This document shows, piece after piece, positions 60,123-64,000 of a stretch of DNA of 64,000 nucleotides. Where the stretch lies: assembly GCA_937928595.1 (NCBI GenBank), contig CALGJV010000022.1, positions 1-64,000 on the forward strand, read 5' to 3'. The notes below the pieces were generated by a model. That model searched no databases, had not been told where the DNA came from, and saw only the letters and a program-made list of their open reading frames with translations. Made by a program: the position numbers and the translations under genes. The first letter of the stretch is position 1. The number at the start of each line of letters is the position of its first letter. This DNA is from an uncultured Phycisphaerae bacterium. GTDB taxonomy: Bacteria > Planctomycetota > Phycisphaerae > UBA1845 > Fen-1342.

Positions 60123-60344
60123 ATGCCGCCCAAGCTCACGTGGACCGACGCCGAAGACCTCGGCCTGCTGCTGTGCGACCGGTTTCCTGCGCAGGACCCG
60201 CTGCGGGTCCGCTTCACCGACTTGCGACGCTGGGTGTGCGAGCTGCCCGACTTCGGCGACGATCCCCAGGCCAGCAGCGAGGGCAAGCTCGAAGCCATCC
60301 AGATGGCGTGGCTCGAGGAGTTCCAGCGCCGCCGAGGCGTCTAG
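60123..60344 (+). CDS. iscX: Fe-S assembly protein IscX
   Basis: 73 residues, GGAG seven bases upstream of ATG 60123. LTWTDAEDLGLLLCDRFP, VRFTDLRRWVCELPDFGDD, PQASSEGKLEAI and AWLEEF match E. coli IscX (66 residues) over almost the whole length. IscX is an acidic iron-binding modulator of IscS. It is the isc component missing from the operon at 26.4-32.1 kb. It stands alone, divergent from a ferredoxin gene. Confidence 0.93.
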   Translation: MPPKLTWTDAEDLGLLLCDRFPAQDPLRVRFTDLRRWVCELPDFGDDPQASSEGKLEAIQMAWLEEFQRRRGV

Positions 60345-60474
60345 CATCGAAGTTGGAAGTGGAAATTCAGGAGGGCCAAGCGCGCGGGTGCCTCATCCCG
60401 TGCGACGGGCAATTCGCCGGTCGTCGGCCAAAACTGACGGCCGCGTGGGCCCCACGGCGCTTGCACCGTGCGCT

Positions 60475-61719
60475 TCACCCCCGCGGACCCAGGAGCCGCC
60501 GCACGCCGCCCAGCAGCCCGCCGCTCTGCACGACGGCCGCCCCCACGATAATCACTCCCTTCAGGATGTCCTGAATTTCGCTGGACACCGCCCGCAACTG
60601 GAGCACGTTGGTGAGGTAGCCGAAGATCAGCACGCCCACGAGCGTCCCGAGGATGTTCCCGCGCCCGCCCATCAGGCTCGTGCCGCCGATGACCACCGCC
60701 GCGATCGCATCCAGCTCCTTGCCCTGCCCCGCGTCGGCCTTCCCCTGCGTGTACTGCGCGCAGTACAGCACCGCCGCCAGCCCCGCCAGCACCCCGCTGG
60801 CCACGTAGACGACGACCCTCACGCTCGCGACCGGCACGCCCGCCAGCCGCGCCGCTTCCGCGTTGCCCCCGACCGCGTAGATGTACCGCCCCAGCGGCAG
60901 CTTGTGCAGCAGGAACGCCGCGGCGCACCACGCCCCGAGCAGGAACAACCCCGGCACCGGCAGCAATTTCAAGTCCTGGACCCGCCCGCTCGGCAGCCGC
61001 TCCTGACCCACCGTCAGAATCGTCGCGCCCAGCTCCTCGAACGCGGCCGGCGCGCCGCGTGTCTGTTCGTCGCCGGTGTAGATTGCGTGAATCTGACCGC
61101 CGTTGCCCGCGATGTACTTCGCCAGCCCCACGGCCGACACCATCATCGCCAGCGTCACGATGAACGGCTGAAGCCGCGTGCTGGCCACGATGACGCCGTT
61201 GACCAGGCCGAGCAACCCGCCCACGATTGGCACGGCCAAGAGCACGCCCAGCGCCGAGTAGCCCCGCCCCATCCCCGCGCCCGCCAGATGAACCAGCACC
61301 GCGGTGACGCCGACGGCCGAGATACCGAGGACCAGGGCCAGGCGCCACCGGCCCGCCGCCCGCAAACGCCAAACCCACGGCCCAGCGACCGCCAGGGCCA
61401 GCACGACGATGCCCGTCAGCACCATGACTTCGGCGCGTCGCGCAGGCTCGGTCGCGCCGCGCTCCATCAGCAGAATCGCGCAGACGACGGTACACAGCGA
61501 CATCACGCTGCCGACTGACAGGTCGATCCCCCCGGCGAGGATGACCAGCGTCATCCCGACCGCCAGGATCCCGTTCACCGACACCTGCCCGAGCACATCC
61601 CGCTGGTTGCCGATGGTCAGAAACTGCGGGTGCAGCAGCGCGCCGGCCGCGAAGACCGCCCCCAACCCGCCCAGCAGCGTGAGCAGCCGCAGGATCCCAC
61701 CGAGTCGTGCGCTCGCCAT
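60475..61719 (-). CDS. RbsC-like ABC transporter permease
   Basis: 414 residues from ATG 61719. About ten hydrophobic helices and the VNGVIVASTRLQPFIVTLAMM, VYAVGGNAEAARLAGV-type and SVARVVVYVASGVLAGLAAVLY segments of sugar ABC permeases (BPD_transp_2). The ATP-binding and binding-protein genes are not next to it in the window; the right side is isocitrate dehydrogenase. Imports a monosaccharide by inference. No Shine-Dalgarno is obvious; the start could be one of several. Confidence 0.78.
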   Translation of the reverse strand: MASARLGGILRLLTLLGGLGAVFAAGALLHPQFLTIGNQRDVLGQVSVNGILAVGMTLVILAGGIDLSVGSVMSLCTVVCAILLMERGATEPARRAEVMVLTGIVVLALAVAGPWVWRLRAAGRWRLALVLGISAVGVTAVLVHLAGAGMGRGYSALGVLLAVPIVGGLLGLVNGVIVASTRLQPFIVTLAMMVSAVGLAKYIAGNGGQIHAIYTGDEQTRGAPAAFEELGATILTVGQERLPSGRVQDLKLLPVPGLFLLGAWCAAAFLLHKLPLGRYIYAVGGNAEAARLAGVPVASVRVVVYVASGVLAGLAAVLYCAQYTQGKADAGQGKELDAIAAVVIGGTSLMGGRGNILGTLVGVLIFGYLTNVLQLRAVSSEIQDILKGVIIVGAAVVQSGGLLGGVRRLLGPRG

Positions 61720-61872
61720 ACGCGGGCGGATGCTACCATGCCTCCGTGGCGCCCGCACGCCGGACACGCCGGTGGAACGGCGGCCGCGGGCGCCTACGAT
61801 ACCAGCCGGGCCGCCGCGCGCCACGGGCCCGTGGACGCCGGCCGAAGAGGATGCGACCGGGAGTCCCGCGAA

Positions 61873-63330
61873 ATGCCGTCCAACACAGCGACGCACACCG
61901 TGACACTGATGCCGGGGGATGGAATCGGGCCGGAGGTCATGCAGGCCACCTGCCGCGTGCTGGAGGCGGCCGGCGCGCCGCTCCGTTGGGAACGCTGCGA
62001 GGCGGGCGCGGAGGTGTTCAAGAAAGGCCTGGCGACCGGCGTGCCGCAGGAGACGCTCGACTCGATCGCGCGCAATCGGGTGGCGCTGAAAGGGCCGCTC
62101 GAGACGCCGGTCGGCTACGGTGAGAAAAGCGCCAATGTCACGCTGCGCAAGCTGTTCGAGTTGTACGGCAACGTGCGGCCGTGCCGCGAGCTGCCGGGCA
62201 TCCAGGCCGTGTTCGCCGGGCGGCAGATCGACCTCGTCGTGGTTCGCGAGAACGTCGAGGACCTCTACGCCGGGATCGAGCACATGCAGACGCCCGGCGT
62301 GGCCCAGTGCCTGAAGCTGATCACACGGAAGGGCTGCGAGAAGATCGTGCGGCTGGCGTTCGAGCTGGCGCGGGCGGAGGGCCGGCGGAAGGTCACCTGC
62401 GCGACCAAGTCGAACATCATGAAGAAAACCGAGGGTCTGCTGAAGTCCACTTTCGAGGAGCTGGCCCGCGACTATCCCGAGCTCCAGACCGAGCACGTCA
62501 TCATCGACAACCTCGCGCACCAGCTCGTCCGCTGGCCTGAGCAGTACGACGTGATCGTCACGACCAACATGAACGGCGACATCATCAGCGACCTGACCAG
62601 CGGTCTGACCGGCGGCCTGGGTCTCGCCCCGTCCGCCAACATCGGCAACGAGGTCGCGATGTTCGAGGCCGTGCACGGGTCGGCTCCCAACATCGCCGGC
62701 AAGGACGTGGCCAACCCGACCGCCCTGCTGCTCTCGGCCGTGATGCTCCTCCGGCATCTGGGCCTTTTCGACGTGGCGGACAAGGTCGAGCACGCCATCA
62801 TCGTCACGCTCGAGGAGGGCCGTCACCTGACCGTGGACCTCGTTGGTGACGACCGCGCCGCGACCTGCACGCAGTTCACCGAGACCGTCATCGCCAACCT
62901 CGGCCGGCGCTCGCCGCACTGGACGACGCACCAGTACCGGCCCATCCGCCTGCCGCGCGTCGATCCCCGGCCGGACCTCGTCCACGCCCGGTCGCGGCGC
63001 GTGATCGGGGCCGACCTGTTCATCGAGTCGGGGCTCGATCCGCATGCGCTCGGCGAGAGCCTCGACCGGATCGTGACCGCCCTGCCGCTCAGGCTGAAGA
63101 TGATCAGCAACCGCGGCACGAAGGTGTACCCCGGCCCCCGGCAGATCACCGACTGCGTGGATCACCACCGCTGCCGGTTCGTCATGCGCGACGAGTCGCG
63201 CGAACTGAGCGACCACGACCTGGCGGTGCTGGTCGAGCGCGTCGGGGCGGAGCACCGCTGGATGCACCTCGAGAAGCTCCAGGTCTTCAACGGTGAGCCG
63301 GGGTTCACGAAAGCCCAGGGCGAGGACTGA
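61873..63330 (+). CDS. icd: Isocitrate dehydrogenase (NADP-type, Thermus/Rickettsia subgroup)
   Basis: 485 residues from ATG 61873 (GGGAG nine bases upstream). It makes 2-oxoglutarate from isocitrate. [21 protein letters not shown], the [20 protein letters not shown] substrate loop, [16 protein letters not shown], and [27 protein letters not shown] with [19 protein letters not shown] are diagnostic. The 140-residue C-terminal extension past HRNLG-type end is that of the longer subgroup found in Thermus and Rickettsia (about 480-500 residues). Confidence 0.9.
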   Translation: MPSNTATHTVTLMPGDGIGPEVMQATCRVLEAAGAPLRWERCEAGAEVFKKGLATGVPQETLDSIARNRVALKGPLETPVGYGEKSANVTLRKLFELYGNVRPCRELPGIQAVFAGRQIDLVVVRENVEDLYAGIEHMQTPGVAQCLKLITRKGCEKIVRLAFELARAEGRRKVTCATKSNIMKKTEGLLKSTFEELARDYPELQTEHVIIDNLAHQLVRWPEQYDVIVTTNMNGDIISDLTSGLTGGLGLAPSANIGNEVAMFEAVHGSAPNIAGKDVANPTALLLSAVMLLRHLGLFDVADKVEHAIIVTLEEGRHLTVDLVGDDRAATCTQFTETVIANLGRRSPHWTTHQYRPIRLPRVDPRPDLVHARSRRVIGADLFIESGLDPHALGESLDRIVTALPLRLKMISNRGTKVYPGPRQITDCVDHHRCRFVMRDESRELSDHDLAVLVERVGAEHRWMHLEKLQVFNGEPGFTKAQGED

Positions 63331-63379
63331 GTCCGCGACAATCGCGACCGCGCGGCACCGCGCATCGCCGCGGACGTGT

Positions 63380-63385
63380 TACAAT
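63380..63385 (+). promoter_or_regulatory. Candidate -10 box (TACAAT)
   Basis: 32 bases before the ATG at 63417, with the GTGT prefix also seen before other -10 boxes in the window. Confidence 0.35.
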
Positions 63386-63416
63386 CCGCCCCGCGTTTCG
63401 ACGCGCGGGTGCCCGG

Positions 63417-64000
63417 ATGTTGTGGTTCGCCGTTGCAATTCCCTTCGTAGCAGCGCTCCTTCTGCCCTGGGCGGCGGCCCGGTGGGGCGGCGCGCTCGGC
63501 TGGGCGGCCGCCGCCGCGCCGCTCGCGGCCGGACTTGCACTCGTTGCGGCGCTGCCGCCCTACGATCCCGACGCGGAGCGCTGGCTGCCGGATGTTCGCG
63601 CCGTGGTGCCCTGGGTGCCCGATGTCGGCATCCACTTCGCGCTGCGCCTCGACGGCCTGTCGGCCACGTTCGCGCTGCTGATCGTCCTGGTCGGCACCCT
63701 CGTGGCCGTCTACGCCGGGGCCTACCTCGGCGATGACCCGCGCCGCGGCCGGTTCCTCGCCTATCTCGCGGGCTTCACCGGCGCGATGCTGGGGCTGGTG
63801 CTCTCCGACGACCTGTTCACGCTCTTCGTGTTCTGGGAACTCACGAGCGTCACGTCGTTCCTGCTGATCGGGTTCGACCACCGCAAGTCCGAGGCTCGGG
63901 CGGCCGCCCTGCAAGCGCTGCTGGTCACCGGCGCGGGGGGCCTGGCGCTGCTGGCCGGGTTCGTGCTCCTCCAGACGGCCGCGGCGAGCGCCGGGGTGCC
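63417..64000 (+). CDS. MrpA/NuoL-type antiporter subunit, N-terminal part
   Basis: 194 residues up to the right edge. Starts with hydrophobic helices ([20 protein letters not shown]) and contains [34 protein letters not shown]-like loop and [21 protein letters not shown], the first conserved blocks of the proton-translocating subunit family of complex I and Mrp antiporters. The absence of neighbouring nuo genes in the window favours MrpA/MnhA. The C-terminal part is cut. Confidence 0.85.
   Translation, partial: MLWFAVAIPFVAALLLPWAAARWGGALGWAAAAAPLAAGLALVAALPPYDPDAERWLPDVRAVVPWVPDVGIHFALRLDGLSATFALLIVLVGTLVAVYAGAYLGDDPRRGRFLAYLAGFTGAMLGLVLSDDLFTLFVFWELTSVTSFLLIGFDHRKSEARAAALQALLVTGAGGLALLAGFVLLQTAAASAGV

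Noticed and set aside
60475-63267. 930-codon minus-strand frame covering permease and isocitrate dehydrogenase
   Set aside because: Only the first part (to 61719) is the permease; the rest is antisense of icd.
1-64000. tRNA, rRNA, CRISPR and insertion sequences
   Set aside because: No GGTTCGA-type T-loop in a plausible tRNA fold, no repeat-spacer array, no transposase-like ORF and no terminal inverted repeats were found by reading.

Overview
The window looks like a chromosomal segment of a planctomycete, most likely of the Phycisphaerae or a related lineage. The evidence is high GC with GC-rich third codon positions, Gram-negative envelope functions (LpxK), very large secreted proteins with paired dockerin-like tails of the type GDxNxDG..FDDIDPFV, 'DCNGNGIPDECD' repeats, and a PEP-CTERM protein. 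The taxonomic call is inference; there is no rRNA or other phylogenetic marker gene here apart from dnaA. No tRNA, rRNA, CRISPR array, insertion sequence or prophage was seen. The region reads as ordinary chromosome with dense, often translationally coupled genes (ATGA, GTGA and TGATG overlaps) and frequent GTG/TTG starts.

Layout. 1-7.3 kb: tail of a UDP-sugar dehydrogenase, an M16-like protein that has lost its zinc motif, and two tandem OPT-family transporters. 7.3-10.6 kb: a three-gene minus-strand operon (redoxin, thioredoxin-like lipoprotein, NHL-repeat lipoprotein) and a GNAT acetyltransferase ending in a clear terminator. 10.7-14.3 kb: dnaA with its promoter, a small lipoprotein and an FHA-GAF-PP2C phosphatase. 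14.3-17.4 kb: radical SAM protein, periplasmic-binding-protein-like lipoprotein and a Ser/Gly-rich secreted protein. 17.6-22.2 kb: membrane protein, galK, trpD and an MFS-type transporter. 22.5-26.2 kb: PEP-CTERM protein, then aroC coupled to an NCS2-like permease on the minus strand.

26.4-32.1 kb: a complete ISC iron-sulfur assembly operon in the order iscR-iscS-iscU-iscA-hscB-hscA-fdx, with a promoter and a candidate IscR-type palindrome in front. The last component, iscX, lies apart at 60.1 kb, divergent from a 7Fe-type ferredoxin. 32.1-41.4 kb: Gly/Ser-rich lipoprotein, a membrane protein resembling a dead M50 protease, an orphan, an EF2568-type desulfurase, inositol-1-phosphate synthase, a dockerin-tailed sugar-dehydrogenase-like protein, nadA and a 52-residue lipoprotein with its own promoter and terminator.

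41.4-47.3 kb: VanZ-like protein, a ParA ATPase whose promoter looks leaderless, a DUF3553-like protein preceded by a 21-codon ORF resembling a dockerin tail, then a polysaccharide cassette (GT4, hexapeptide acyltransferase, methyltransferase, GT2). 47.4-50.6 kb: two paralogous secreted proteins with BACON-like domains plus a shared C-terminal domain of about 250 residues that I do not recognise; this is the strongest candidate for something undescribed. 50.6-53.9 kb: minus-strand operon of epimerase, lpxK, deoxyhypusine-synthase-like protein and a small membrane protein. 54.2-59.8 kb: secreted matrixin and M6 metalloproteases with dockerin-like tails. 59.8-64 kb: ferredoxin, iscX, RbsC-like permease, isocitrate dehydrogenase and the start of an MrpA/NuoL-type antiporter subunit.
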